Below the pieces are notes generated by a model. The model was not told the DNA's origin and did no database searches. It saw only the letters and a program-made list of their open reading frames with translations. The translations under genes and the position numbers were made by a program. From positions 1 through 29,289 of IMG/VR virus record IMGVR_UViG_3300032286_000496: DNA of 29,289 nucleotides. One strand, given 5' to 3'. This document shows positions 6,094 through 15,924 of this stretch, one piece after another; the stretch's first letter is position 1, and every line of letters begins with the position of its first letter. The stretch is from a virus.

Positions 6094-9000
6094 TAATATT
6101 GTTATTCAAACTAACCCAAAAGTAATTACGGTAACTCAGCAAAGCAACAACATTGTTGTTTCCGCTCCTGGACCACAAGGTCCAACTGGACAAATGATTA
6201 TTGCAAATATTCCAACCGTATCTCCAATTATTAATACTGGCTCAAGTATAGCCTTTGACCAAGTTGCACAATATATTACTTTGGATACAAGATACGCAAA
6301 GATCACGGGTTCTGTGCAATATTCTGCATCGTCAGGATCTGCACTATATTCTACAAATGCTGGTTCTGCTACATATGCTACAAATTCAGGAAGTTCTTTA
6401 TATTCTAATTTATCAGCATCTACATCTCAAACCAATTTTGCAACATTATTTATTGCTGGTTCTGCAGTTGCTACACAATCTTATGTAAATAATGCATCTG
6501 TTCTATTTGCGGTATTATCAAGTTCCGCCCAGTATGCATCAAGTGCTGGATATGCAACAAATTCAGGAAGTTCAGACTATGCAACAAACTCTAGTTCTGC
6601 AACATATGCAGCATCTGCAAGTTTTGCTACAAACTCTGGAAGTTCACTGTTTGCAACAAATGCAACAAATTCATCAAGTGCAAACTTTGCAACATCGGCG
6701 GGCAACTCAAATACGACATCCCAAACAGACTTTAATCCATTAACTATTTCTGGGTCTGCAGTTGCAACTCAAGATTATGTAAACTCTCAAGATTTTCAAA
6801 AATCAACAGGCTCTGTTGCATTTGCAACCAATTCAGGTTCATCATCATATGCAACTAATTCAGGCAATTCTTTAACTACCAGCCAAACATCTTTTAACAA
6901 TATAAATATTACTGCATCTACACAATCTACAAATACCGTAAACGGAGCACTTGTTGTCGCTGGTGGAATTGGAACTGGTGATAGTGTAAATATTGGCGGG
7001 AACCTAAATGTTACTGGAAATATATTCATGTCGGGAAGTGCATTCACCGTTGGTGCTTCTAATTTAGAGGTAATAGATTCTATAATCTTACTTTCCGCCT
7101 CAAATTATTACTCAGACCTCCTTGACATTGGTTTCTATGGAGCATACGGTTCTACAGGTCATGATAGTGCATCAAATCATTATCACACAGGTTTAGTAAG
7201 AGATCATTTAGATGATAAATGGAAACTATTCTCATCAGGCTCAGAAACATCACCAAATACTATTGATTTTAATACCGCCACATATGACACATTAAAACTA
7301 GGTACAATTGAAGTTTCGTCTAGTGCTCAGGTTGATAATCTTAATGCCCAATATCTGGCGGGAATTGGAAGTGCATCCTATGCTAGACTAAATCAAGCAC
7401 AAACATTTATTGGAACACAAACATTTAATAACTTTATTCAAGCTTACGGAAATCAACTTCAATCTGGAAAAATGACATTGGGACAAAACACGTTTGATAA
7501 CAACAATATGCTTACCGTTACATCTAATGCTAGTACAAATGTTGGTATTTCTGTCAAGAGTTCTGCAAGCCAAACAGCTGACAATTTTCAGGTATTGGAC
7601 TCTTCTTCTAATTTAAGATTTAGGATTTTATCTTCTGGAAGAACAGTTATTCAATCTTCCAATATAACCAATCCACAACTTTTAATTCAAAATATTAGCA
7701 CAAATCAATCTGGAGATTTTATTCAGTTCCAAAACTTATCGGCATCTATTCTGGCAGGTGTAACAGCAAGCGGTCAAATATATACAGGGTCAAATACACC
7801 ACTTTATATTTCTAGTATTCCCGCTCAACTTTCAGTTAGGTCTGCTGCATCTACCGCAACAACGATATTAGCACAATCAGCAAGTGGTCAAACAACAAAC
7901 ATATACGAAGCATTGAATCAAGACGGAACTTCTGTTTTTAGAGTTAGGGCGGGAGGAAATCTTGGTCTCGGAAGTTTGATAACGGGAGTTGGATTTGGCT
8001 TAAATATGAATCTTATGGGTGCAGGAACCATTGGAATGGTTACTCGGGGATACACAGGTCAAACAGCAGACCTACAACAATTCCAAGATAATAATGCAAA
8101 TATTTTGGCAGGTGTAACAGCAAGTGGTCAATTCTATACTGGCTTAACATCACCAATTGTTAGTGGAAGTTCAGCTCAATTATCAGTTCAAACATCGGGA
8201 TCTACAACTCCTGGAATTATTGTTAGAATGTCTGCATCGCAAACTTCAACTGCGTACCCGCTTGAAATTGAAGATTCATTAGGAACAACAAAATCTTATT
8301 TGTCAACATCTGGTGGTGGTCATTTCACCGCACAACTTAGTGCTACATCAGCATTGACGGCGGGAACTTCCAACTATCTGACTGCTGCCCTAAGCGTTAT
8401 CCCATTAAATGATTCAGTTAATGGTGCGGTAATTAAGGGATTCTCCGCTTCGCAGACCGCTGACTTGCAACAGTGGCAAAAATCCGATAGCACTGTCTTG
8501 AGCCGTGTCACTAGCATTGGGTCAGTTATTGCACCTTACCTAGTCGCAGGTCCATCTGGCATTGCCTCCACCAGACTTTATGTGAACCCTAGTGCTGCTG
8601 AAGTTGGTGCCGTAATTCGTGGTTCTGCATCTCAAACTGCCAATATTCAAGAATGGCAGGACTCAAATGGAAGTGCTTTATTAAGAATTAATTCAAGGGG
8701 TTTTATTTCTGGTTTAGGAAGCTATGGCTTTCTTACGGGTCAAAGCCAGTTTGATCCTAATGGAAATCTGACTGTTAACTTTTTTACAGCATTACAAGGA
8801 ACAGTTTTAAGATCTTCTGCAAGTACATCTATTCCAGTTACAGTAAGGGGATCTGCATCTCAAACCGCCAACTTACAAGAATGGCAATCTTCAGATACTA
8901 CAATTATGGCTAGAGTCACTAATATCGGGGAGATTGTAACATCTACAACCGTTTATGCCAACGGAGTACAAAATAATAATAGTTACTGGTCATTCAACAA

Positions 9001-10738
9001 TAATGGCGTTGGTCAAATTGCCGCAAGGAATGCCACAAACATTCCACTTACGCTTAAGGGTTCTGCTTCTCAAACTGCCAACTTACAAGAATGGCAGGAC
9101 TCGGCTGGAGCAGTGGTTGCGGGTATTAATAATGTTGGTGGCTATTTTAATACAAATCGTCTTGCAATTGGATTTAGTTCTGTTCAACTTGGAGCTAAAG
9201 CAATTATTGGAGTTAGTAGTTCCACAGATATTGGTTTGATTGTCAGGGGTACTGCTTCTCAAACAGAAGATTTGCAAGAATGGCAAAATTCATCAGGGTC
9301 TGCTCTTGCAGGTGTGAATGCATCTGGTCAACTATATACAGGTTCGGCGGGACCTGTCACAAACTTGGCGGGAACTACACAATCCCAACTTTCAGCAGTA
9401 AGTTCTGCATCTAACATAATCCCTCTTATTGTTAGAAGACCAGCAACTGGAACGGCAAACACTTTTGAAATACAGCAATCAGCAGGAACTCCATATGTTT
9501 GGGTTGACCAAAATATGGTTTTAAATTCAATAGCAGCCTTTAACGCTAGACCAGCCACTATTGATGCAACACCAATTAATTCTTATCCTACAACAATAAA
9601 TCATCGTGCGGATTTGTTCAGAGTTGCAGATAGCACTAACGCAACTACAAGAGCAGCCTTTAATGCTGCTGGTCAAATATATACGGGTTCGGCGCAACCA
9701 ATTCTAACTACCGTATCTACAATTTCATCAATTAGTGCTTCGTCTTTAACTGCATCAGTTACTACTACCACCGCATCTCACAACTTATCAGTTGGTCAAA
9801 TTGTTTATATCACTGGTGCATCACCAAACGAATATAATGGAAACTTTGCTGTAAACGCTATTATTTCTTCAAGTGCGTATTTAATTTCTAAATCATCTGC
9901 ATTTGCTACATCAAGTGCTGTAACTCCAGGAACTGTTTCACTACCCGCCCAAATATCAGTTGTAACTGCTTCCGCTAATACTCCTGGAATTCTTGTAAAA
10001 TATTCAGCAAGTCAAACAGCATTTCCCTTTGCTATATATGACAGTGTAAATAGCGTTAAATTTTATGTAAATCAATTTGGAAATGCTATAGCAAACAGTG
10101 GCATACAAGTTACTGGAAATATAGGGTCATTTCCCGTAGCAGGAGCAATGGTTGTTAACCCAGCAAACGCAACAAGTAAGGGTATTGTCTTTAAGGCTAA
10201 TGCTTCGGCAACAGCCAACATGCTTGAAGTTATGGATTCGTCAAACAATATCTTGTATGGTGTAAATCCTATTGGTCAAATATTCTCAGGATCGGCAGGA
10301 CCACTGACAAATATTTCTGGAAGTGCTGCCCAATTATCAGTAGTAACATCAGGATCTACAACTCCAGGAATTATTGTTAGGGCTGCATCAAGCCAGGTTG
10401 AAGATTATCAACAATGGCAAGATTCAACGGGCACTATCAAGGCAAGAGTAAGCAGCAATGGTGAAGTGTTTGGCACTGGTGTCAGAACTTTGAACACATC
10501 TTGCAGACTTCTTGAAGAAAGTGCTGGTGGCAATCTTCAACTGAAGAAATCAACCTCAGCAGTAGCACTTCCAGGAACAGTAGATTTTGCCAAACTGTAC
10601 CTTCGTGACGGCACTGTTCCTGGCACATTGAAACTTGTTGTTCGTGCTGGCACTGCTGGCGCAGAAACGCCAATATTAGACAATATTGATCAAACAAATG
10701 GTATACTTAGTGGAACAATTGATGGAGGAAGTGCATAA
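6086..10738 (+). CDS. 1,550-aa modular tail-fibre protein
   Basis: I choose the ATG at 6086 (MPDNIVIQTNPKV), which overlaps the upstream TGA and has AGGT 10 nt before it. Upstream TTG and ATG codons in frame are less likely. After an N-terminal segment with a short collagen-like GPQGPTGQ come low-complexity repeats of the type YATNSGSS (about residues 75-270) and a trimer-type neck. At least 13 modules of about 60-70 aa then follow, built around SASQTANLQEWQDSxGxxxAxVxxxG. An inserted beta domain (ASHNLSVGQIVYITGA) lies near residue 1230. A conserved C-terminal region (LYLRDGTVPGTLKLVVRAGTAGAETPILDNI) ends the protein. It is probably a trimeric receptor-binding fibre. Repeat number may vary between relatives. 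Some modules use noticeably more C/G-ending codons than the rest. Confidence 0.85.
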   Translation: MPDNIVIQTNPKVITVTQQSNNIVVSAPGPQGPTGQMIIANIPTVSPIINTGSSIAFDQVAQYITLDTRYAKITGSVQYSASSGSALYSTNAGSATYATNSGSSLYSNLSASTSQTNFATLFIAGSAVATQSYVNNASVLFAVLSSSAQYASSAGYATNSGSSDYATNSSSATYAASASFATNSGSSLFATNATNSSSANFATSAGNSNTTSQTDFNPLTISGSAVATQDYVNSQDFQKSTGSVAFATNSGSSSYATNSGNSLTTSQTSFNNINITASTQSTNTVNGALVVAGGIGTGDSVNIGGNLNVTGNIFMSGSAFTVGASNLEVIDSIILLSASNYYSDLLDIGFYGAYGSTGHDSASNHYHTGLVRDHLDDKWKLFSSGSETSPNTIDFNTATYDTLKLGTIEVSSSAQVDNLNAQYLAGIGSASYARLNQAQTFIGTQTFNNFIQAYGNQLQSGKMTLGQNTFDNNNMLTVTSNASTNVGISVKSSASQTADNFQVLDSSSNLRFRILSSGRTVIQSSNITNPQLLIQNISTNQSGDFIQFQNLSASILAGVTASGQIYTGSNTPLYISSIPAQLSVRSAASTATTILAQSASGQTTNIYEALNQDGTSVFRVRAGGNLGLGSLITGVGFGLNMNLMGAGTIGMVTRGYTGQTADLQQFQDNNANILAGVTASGQFYTGLTSPIVSGSSAQLSVQTSGSTTPGIIVRMSASQTSTAYPLEIEDSLGTTKSYLSTSGGGHFTAQLSATSALTAGTSNYLTAALSVIPLNDSVNGAVIKGFSASQTADLQQWQKSDSTVLSRVTSIGSVIAPYLVAGPSGIASTRLYVNPSAAEVGAVIRGSASQTANIQEWQDSNGSALLRINSRGFISGLGSYGFLTGQSQFDPNGNLTVNFFTALQGTVLRSSASTSIPVTVRGSASQTANLQEWQSSDTTIMARVTNIGEIVTSTTVYANGVQNNNSYWSFNNNGVGQIAARNATNIPLTLKGSASQTANLQEWQDSAGAVVAGINNVGGYFNTNRLAIGFSSVQLGAKAIIGVSSSTDIGLIVRGTASQTEDLQEWQNSSGSALAGVNASGQLYTGSAGPVTNLAGTTQSQLSAVSSASNIIPLIVRRPATGTANTFEIQQSAGTPYVWVDQNMVLNSIAAFNARPATIDATPINSYPTTINHRADLFRVADSTNATTRAAFNAAGQIYTGSAQPILTTVSTISSISASSLTASVTTTTASHNLSVGQIVYITGASPNEYNGNFAVNAIISSSAYLISKSSAFATSSAVTPGTVSLPAQISVVTASANTPGILVKYSASQTAFPFAIYDSVNSVKFYVNQFGNAIANSGIQVTGNIGSFPVAGAMVVNPANATSKGIVFKANASATANMLEVMDSSNNILYGVNPIGQIFSGSAGPLTNISGSAAQLSVVTSGSTTPGIIVRAASSQVEDYQQWQDSTGTIKARVSSNGEVFGTGVRTLNTSCRLLEESAGGNLQLKKSTSAVALPGTVDFAKLYLRDGTVPGTLKLVVRAGTAGAETPILDNIDQTNGILSGTIDGGSA
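6328..6880 (+). repeat. Short Y-A-T-N-S-G-S-S coding repeats in the fibre N-terminus
   Basis: About a dozen copies of an 8-12-residue unit with consensus (S/N)-G-S-(S/A)-x-(Y/F)-A-T-N lie in this stretch, encoded by recurring AT-rich segments such as GCAACAAATTCAGGAAG. Ser, Ala, Thr and Asn dominate. The pattern fits a beta-helical or coiled shaft of a trimeric fibre and is prone to slippage and recombination. Confidence 0.7.
7558..10460 (+). repeat. Tandem fibre modules SASQTANLQEWQ
   Basis: Thirteen to fourteen diverged modules start near 7558, 7880, 8044, 8228, 8430, 8620, 8848, 9056, 9244, 9430, 9590, 10000, 10190 and 10380. Core residues are Arg/Lys-Gly-x-Ala-Ser-Gln-Thr-Ala-x-Leu-Gln-x-Trp-Gln, followed by a Gly turn and V-x-x-x-G-x-x-x-(S/T)-G. 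Nucleotide identity is highest between the copies near 7757 and 8107 (GGTGTAACAGCAAG) and among those at 8620-9110. Confidence 0.8.
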
Positions 10739-12030
10739 TGGCAGTACAAACAACTATTAAACTTAGAAGAGATACAGCAGCTAACTGGGCTTCTGTAAAT
10801 CCCGTCCTTTCGGCGGGAGAACAAGGTCTTGAAACAGACACTAATAGACTTAAAGTAGGAAACGGAACAGCATCCTGGAATAGCATAGGTTATTCAAATC
10901 TTACGCAAACCGACTTTTTACAAACATTCTTTGGATATTCAGCATCTGGATATGAAACTATGCCAAGAGCATTAGCAACAAATACCAGCTTTCATGCAAA
11001 CAATCAAATTTCTTGGACATTATTTACACCATTGAAAACATTTACGGCAAGCACTGTATCAACAATGGCATCCACATCTCGTAGTTCTTATGGGTATATT
11101 TCAAGTTACAAAGGAATTGGAGTTTATCAGGCAGTTCCTGCAATCTCAGCAAACGTCACACTTACTCCACTTGCAGTTACATGGGACAAAGATGATTCTT
11201 TATGGACAATTAGCAATCATGGTCCAGGTCTTACAACAACAACGCTTGCAACATCGGTTGCATCAAACAGCAATAACTTTACCTTAGTTACCTGCACAGG
11301 AACAGGTGCAACATTTACTAATGGACAAACAGTTACAGTTTCTGGAGGAACTGGAGGATTTACATCATTTACTGGTAGGGTAGTGGGTTCTCCAACAGCA
11401 ACAACTTGGATATTACAGGCAACAGGATCTGGTGTTGTAACTGGAACAATGACTGGTGGATCAGCAGTGGGTCTTACATTTGCCACAGGAACTCCTCCAG
11501 CAGTCACAAGTGGATCTGTAGTTGGAGGAACTGGATTTGTGGCATCAGTTAGCATTACTACCGCTTCATCCGCAACCGTATTTGCTGCAGGTCAGTGGTT
11601 ATCAGTAAATGGAGCATCCAATAGTTTTTCTGGATATGTAGCAGAGTCTCCAACACCAACAACTACAGGATTTACACTTATTTGTCCATCCACACTAACA
11701 TCTGGAAGTGTGGGATCTGGAACCATTATTAATGGTGATTCTTTTGGAAGAAATGTTAGACCACTGTTTTCTCCAACGCCAAGCGGTTCTGGGGTAGTAA
11801 CTCCAACGACAGTAACTTTTAATGCGGGAACAACTTATGCTGTAGGATTTTTGATTTCAGCATCTGGAGGAACTGTACAATTCCCAGCTTTGGCAGCAAA
11901 CACAGCAGTGCACAATACTCTATTTTTACCCGTATTAACATCAGGTTTAACAGGTCAAACTACAATTACATCTGCGTCTGTTCAGGGTGGCGGTATTACT
12001 GCAAATGCTGCATGGGCTAGATTAACATAG
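10738..12030 (+). CDS. 430-aa tail-fibre or receptor-binding protein with Mtd-N-like start
   Basis: The N-terminus (MAVQTTIKLRRDTAANWAS, then NPVLSAGEQGLETDTNRLKVGNGTASWNSI) is the classic start of phage fibre proteins annotated as major tropism determinant or hyaluronidase N-terminal domain, a small trimerising attachment module of about 55 aa. The rest is beta-rich. It holds two related domains of roughly 65 aa (about residues 160-225 and 265-325), each with an 'xxFxxGQ-x-(V/L)-(T/S)-V' strand, a Gly/Ser turn and a 'G-x-V-x-x-S-P' segment. The ATG overlaps the last base of the upstream TAA, with GGAGGA 8-9 nt before. It probably attaches beside or on the large fibre and binds the host. Confidence 0.8.
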   Translation: MAVQTTIKLRRDTAANWASVNPVLSAGEQGLETDTNRLKVGNGTASWNSIGYSNLTQTDFLQTFFGYSASGYETMPRALATNTSFHANNQISWTLFTPLKTFTASTVSTMASTSRSSYGYISSYKGIGVYQAVPAISANVTLTPLAVTWDKDDSLWTISNHGPGLTTTTLATSVASNSNNFTLVTCTGTGATFTNGQTVTVSGGTGGFTSFTGRVVGSPTATTWILQATGSGVVTGTMTGGSAVGLTFATGTPPAVTSGSVVGGTGFVASVSITTASSATVFAAGQWLSVNGASNSFSGYVAESPTPTTTGFTLICPSTLTSGSVGSGTIINGDSFGRNVRPLFSPTPSGSGVVTPTTVTFNAGTTYAVGFLISASGGTVQFPALAANTAVHNTLFLPVLTSGLTGQTTITSASVQGGGITANAAWARLT

Positions 12031-12040
12031 AGGTATATAT

Positions 12041-15000
12041 ATGTCATACGACTTAAAAATTCTAAAAGACAATCCAATTGGTTATTGGTCTTTTAACAAC
12101 ACCGCAAACGACCTGACTATAAATGCTAATAATGCTTATAGCAATGATGATGTATTAAATTTAACTCCACTTTCAGCAGGAGATGTTTGGACCAATTCAA
12201 CTGGATCAAATGATCAAGTGCTTGTAGGTCAAAGTTACACGGCTACAGCGTATACAAAAACAACTACTGGAAATAGAAATACCTATATCCGAATTGATTG
12301 GTATAAAAATGACAATAGTCTAATTACCACAAATTCTGGAAGCACTTTATCTGCTAATAATACTAGTTGGACTCAAATTTCTGTTACAGCAACTGCACCA
12401 GCAAGTGCTGTTTATGCAATTACAACAATAACTGTTCAAGGTGCTACAGGAGACACAGATATACAATTTATAAGAGGTGTAGTTTTTAATAATTCCTTAT
12501 TGCCAGTATCTCGTTTTGTTTCTGGATTCAATACAAATTTGTCTAATACAAAAGCTTCTGGTTATTACACATCCCCACCAATTATTGCAAATAGTGGTTC
12601 ATCGTTAAAAATTTTAAATTCATCAAGTGTTGTTATTTCAAATACGGCGGGTAAGTATGAAGTGCTTTCTAAAAACTTTGAAAACAACACATTTGTTGTT
12701 AGTTTTTGGTTCAGCTTAAACAATCAATTAAATGGAAGTGGAAATAACTCATCTCCATACTCAGGAAACAAATTAAATCTATTTAACATTAAGTCTGGCT
12801 CTGTCGTAATTGGAAAAGTGTATTACGATTATTTATCCAATACAATTAGATTTTCAATTACTGGTTCTGGTAATAGCGATGCCTATTATGTTGTTAATGA
12901 TCTAGACAAACAGTTTTATGTTGTTGCAACATACTCAAATCAATCTACGTCAATTGTTGTTAATGGCATTCCTGGAGAAACAGGTTCTGTTTTAGACACA
13001 TCCGCAATGTCTTCTTACTCAAAAGCATCCCTAACTTTTACACTTGATGGATCATCTATTACTGGAACATCCACATTACCGCAAAACTTCTTGGTAAACT
13101 CTTTAGCGTTTTTTAACTACAATTTGAGCCAAGAGCAGATAAAGAGCCATATGCTTTGGGCGGGAAACACAGAAAAACCATTATTCCAAGGAAATCTTTC
13201 AGCAAGTACATCCCTGTTCGACTTCTCTATAGATCCCTCGGAATATGGAACCTATAGGGTTATTTCTGGATTAGATTTTGGAAATCTTGGAACGGTGACT
13301 AACCTGTCTGTAACAAAAAGTGGATTACAGCCTCTTATCATTAATGATAATAATTTTAACAAAGATTACGATAGCACAGCAACCTATTCTATATCCAGCT
13401 CAAGCGGTATAAGTTGGTCTGGGTCGGCTGGGGTAGACTTTACAGAAATTAACAATTACTTTAGCCTAACAAATGGCTTTGTTATTGGTGGAAGTCTATT
13501 TAGAACTGCAGCGAGTACAGCCTATACAGCAAATGGCGGGGAGTATGTGTTTGGAATAAGTAGCGTCAATAACGGCAAGCACCTATTCCTTGAATACAAG
13601 TACGTTAGTTCCAGTTGGCAATACAACTTAAATATTTATGACCCAAGTGATGCTACAACTACAACTTTATTGACAGCGTACAATACCAGTTTTGCAAATG
13701 ATAATTTTGCCTTAAAGATTGATAGTAATTCTATTCAGTTGGAAATCTTAACATCAACATCTGGAAGTAGTGCTAGTGTTTCAACTACAGCCATACCCAA
13801 TTACTTACCGTTGTCTTTGGGAACAAATAGCACACTAACAATCGGAAACTCTTATCATTCTCCAAAAACATTTTTATCTTCAATAAATTATGTTAACCTT
13901 GGAAACTTTTCCATTACAAGCTCAAGTTTGAGATCTATTTATAGTGCAAGTTATTTAACAACACCTATGACCTTTATGTTTGATATGAGTAGTTCAGTCA
14001 ACCCATTCTTTGTTTCACAGTATGGGCGGTGGGAGTTCATAGTTCCTTCATCTAATATTTCAAATTCATACCTACAAGGAACATCGTTTGACTGGAAGTC
14101 TATGGATAACTGTAGAGTTTCTATATCCTATGATGGCGGAACAACATTTTCAACTTTAAATAGGTGTCAAGCAGCAACTGGATATGATCTATCAAAATCC
14201 CCCAAAAACTTAGTGATTGGTGTAGATATCTTTACAAGATATGATATGGATTCAAGTTATCAATCATTTAACAATTTTTCATACGCATTCTACAATGACC
14301 TTGATATTTATTCAGATGCAGAGTATTATAAAATATCAACACCTTCAGATAGAACACTTGCAAACTATATTCCGCAGGTTGTGGATGGTAATATTTTATC
14401 CCGACCAGAAAATTTTGGAATAAGGTTTACGGGAGATTCAAATAAAAGACAGGGATATGGACTGATTACAGTTCCATCAACATCTAGCTACAGAGCAATT
14501 GAATTTTGGTATAGACCAGAATTTACAGTTGGACCTGTTGCAAGAACAAACATTATTCAAAACCCATCATTTGAGTCACAGCCACCACTTGGATATGGAT
14601 GGTTTTCTCAGCCAAACTCTACATCAGCATCTAGAACAAACTCTCAAAGCTATGTTGGCTCATATTCGGCAATCGTTACTGGAAGTTATACATCAACCGA
14701 CTATATGGGAATAAGTGCTCAGACAACAGGCGGAACAAGGTTGCTTGCAAGCCCTGGAGCAACTTATACTTTTTCAGCATACGTTAGGAATATTGACTTA
14801 GGATTACCACTCAATCCTCTAATATATTTTTATGGCTCAGCAGCCACCCCCATATCAATTGTCGCTGGAGCTAGTGTTGTTCCTACTGCTTCTGGATGGA
14901 CAAGGATTTCTGTAACCGCCACAGCACCAGCAAACACAGCATCAATTACTCCAAGAGTTTTCACCGCTAGTCAAGTTTCACCATCATCTCATGGAAAATC

Positions 15001-15532
15001 CTTTTTGGTGGATGCAGCTCTACTGGAAGTTACAGCATCAGCAAACCCCTATTTTGACGGAAATAGTCTGGGGGGAACTTGGTCTGGAACAACAAACCTT
15101 TCATCATCAAGCATTCGCATGCACTCTATAATAAGCACCAACTCTTTAGTTTCAGCATCACCAGTCATATGGATAAACTCTAGTTCAGCACTAAAGTATC
15201 TTGGCGGAACCCTCTCTGTTAATGGTGCAGCGGTATCTGATGGATCTTTTGTTGTTTCCAGGAATGAACTATATCATTTGACCCTACAGTTGTCATCTAG
15301 CGCAAATAGTAATCTATACTTAAACGGCGGGGATGGAAGTTTCTCTGCAAGTAACAGTTTAGCTACATATGGCTATCTTCAATTTTGGAATACCACCCCT
15401 TCATCAACGGAGATTTTAGCAAGATACAATCAGTTTATCGGCAAAGTTCCCGCAAGAATTACAGATAACAACACCCTGAAAGTGGTATCATCTTCGTCAA
15501 CAGATAGGTTTGTCATTACCAAAATTGGTTAA
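12041..15532 (+). CDS. 1,163-aa LamG/concanavalin-like adhesin with inserted CBM-like modules
   Basis: The protein opens with SYDLKILKDNPIGYWSFNN, the usual start of phage LamG-like (concanavalin-fold) domains. The first LamG domain appears interrupted at about residues 33-165 by a carbohydrate-binding-like module containing WTQISVTATAP at 110-120. Another LamG-like domain near 790-1140 (AIEFWYRPEF ... LYHLTLQLSS) is interrupted at about 834-1030 by a fuller module. This one runs from NIIQNPSFES (837) through WTRISVTATAPA (953) to YFDG (about 1003) and a WSGT ending. The middle region is a beta-rich stretch without a recognised family. AGAGGT lies before the ATG. It is likely a tail-tip adhesin binding surface glycans; no hydrolase motif was seen. 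Confidence 0.8.
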   Translation: MSYDLKILKDNPIGYWSFNNTANDLTINANNAYSNDDVLNLTPLSAGDVWTNSTGSNDQVLVGQSYTATAYTKTTTGNRNTYIRIDWYKNDNSLITTNSGSTLSANNTSWTQISVTATAPASAVYAITTITVQGATGDTDIQFIRGVVFNNSLLPVSRFVSGFNTNLSNTKASGYYTSPPIIANSGSSLKILNSSSVVISNTAGKYEVLSKNFENNTFVVSFWFSLNNQLNGSGNNSSPYSGNKLNLFNIKSGSVVIGKVYYDYLSNTIRFSITGSGNSDAYYVVNDLDKQFYVVATYSNQSTSIVVNGIPGETGSVLDTSAMSSYSKASLTFTLDGSSITGTSTLPQNFLVNSLAFFNYNLSQEQIKSHMLWAGNTEKPLFQGNLSASTSLFDFSIDPSEYGTYRVISGLDFGNLGTVTNLSVTKSGLQPLIINDNNFNKDYDSTATYSISSSSGISWSGSAGVDFTEINNYFSLTNGFVIGGSLFRTAASTAYTANGGEYVFGISSVNNGKHLFLEYKYVSSSWQYNLNIYDPSDATTTTLLTAYNTSFANDNFALKIDSNSIQLEILTSTSGSSASVSTTAIPNYLPLSLGTNSTLTIGNSYHSPKTFLSSINYVNLGNFSITSSSLRSIYSASYLTTPMTFMFDMSSSVNPFFVSQYGRWEFIVPSSNISNSYLQGTSFDWKSMDNCRVSISYDGGTTFSTLNRCQAATGYDLSKSPKNLVIGVDIFTRYDMDSSYQSFNNFSYAFYNDLDIYSDAEYYKISTPSDRTLANYIPQVVDGNILSRPENFGIRFTGDSNKRQGYGLITVPSTSSYRAIEFWYRPEFTVGPVARTNIIQNPSFESQPPLGYGWFSQPNSTSASRTNSQSYVGSYSAIVTGSYTSTDYMGISAQTTGGTRLLASPGATYTFSAYVRNIDLGLPLNPLIYFYGSAATPISIVAGASVVPTASGWTRISVTATAPANTASITPRVFTASQVSPSSHGKSFLVDAALLEVTASANPYFDGNSLGGTWSGTTNLSSSSIRMHSIISTNSLVSASPVIWINSSSALKYLGGTLSVNGAAVSDGSFVVSRNELYHLTLQLSSSANSNLYLNGGDGSFSASNSLATYGYLQFWNTTPSSTEILARYNQFIGKVPARITDNNTLKVVSSSSTDRFVITKIG

Positions 15533-15546
15533 TATATGTTCAGAAA

Positions 15547-15576
15547 TTTCGTTTTCATCGTCAATAATGGTAGAAT
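15547..15576 (+). promoter_or_regulatory. Structural promoter 2 (head genes), leaderless
   Basis: TGG-TAGAAT (hexamer 15571-15576) with TTTCGT (15547-15552) 18 nt upstream matches the other structural promoters. Only 6 nt separate the hexamer from the ATG at 15583, predicting a leaderless mRNA. It lies in the short space after the adhesin stop; no hairpin precedes it. Confidence 0.5.
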
Positions 15577-15582
15577 TTATTC

Positions 15583-15924
15583 ATGAGTAGAATGAACGTA
15601 ACAGAAATCGATGAAGTCAATTATGGCTTATACCTTTGGGAAATGCCAGGCGGGGCTTTGGTCATGGATGAAGAAGGAAATTATTTAAATATTGCTGCAA
15701 TGAAGGGCGATATTGTAAGAATTAAAAGACTTAAAGATTCTGCAAAATCTTATGGACTTGAGGAAGGAAAGCCAGTATGGTTTTCTGCCCATAGAAGAGT
15801 TACCGATGAAGAATATGAATTGCAGAGACAAAGAATGGAAGTGGGACTCGTTCCAGACGAATTAGATGTTCCTGCCATCAAAGAAGATATCGAACAAAAG
15901 AGAAAATTAGGACTTTATAAATAA
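15583..15924 (+). CDS. 113-aa protein preceding the portal, unknown function
   Basis: This is an acidic and basic mixed protein with an N-terminal beta-like part (YGLYLWEMPGGALVMDEEGNYLNIAAMKGDIVRI) and a helical C-terminal half (TDEEYELQRQRMEVG ... IEQKRKLGLYK). It has no cysteine cluster, signal or membrane segment. The start codon lies 6 nt after a -10 box with no Shine-Dalgarno, so I infer leaderless translation. The stop overlaps the portal ATG (TAATG), implying coupled expression. Location suggests a head or packaging-accessory role. I do not recognise the family, and it does not look like a terminase small subunit. Confidence 0.7.
   Translation: MSRMNVTEIDEVNYGLYLWEMPGGALVMDEEGNYLNIAAMKGDIVRIKRLKDSAKSYGLEEGKPVWFSAHRRVTDEEYELQRQRMEVGLVPDELDVPAIKEDIEQKRKLGLYK

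Noticed and set aside
7558-10460. Regularly spaced repeats considered as a CRISPR-like array
   Set aside because: The repeats are coding modules of a single open frame, diverged and about 200 nt apart, not short identical repeats with spacers.
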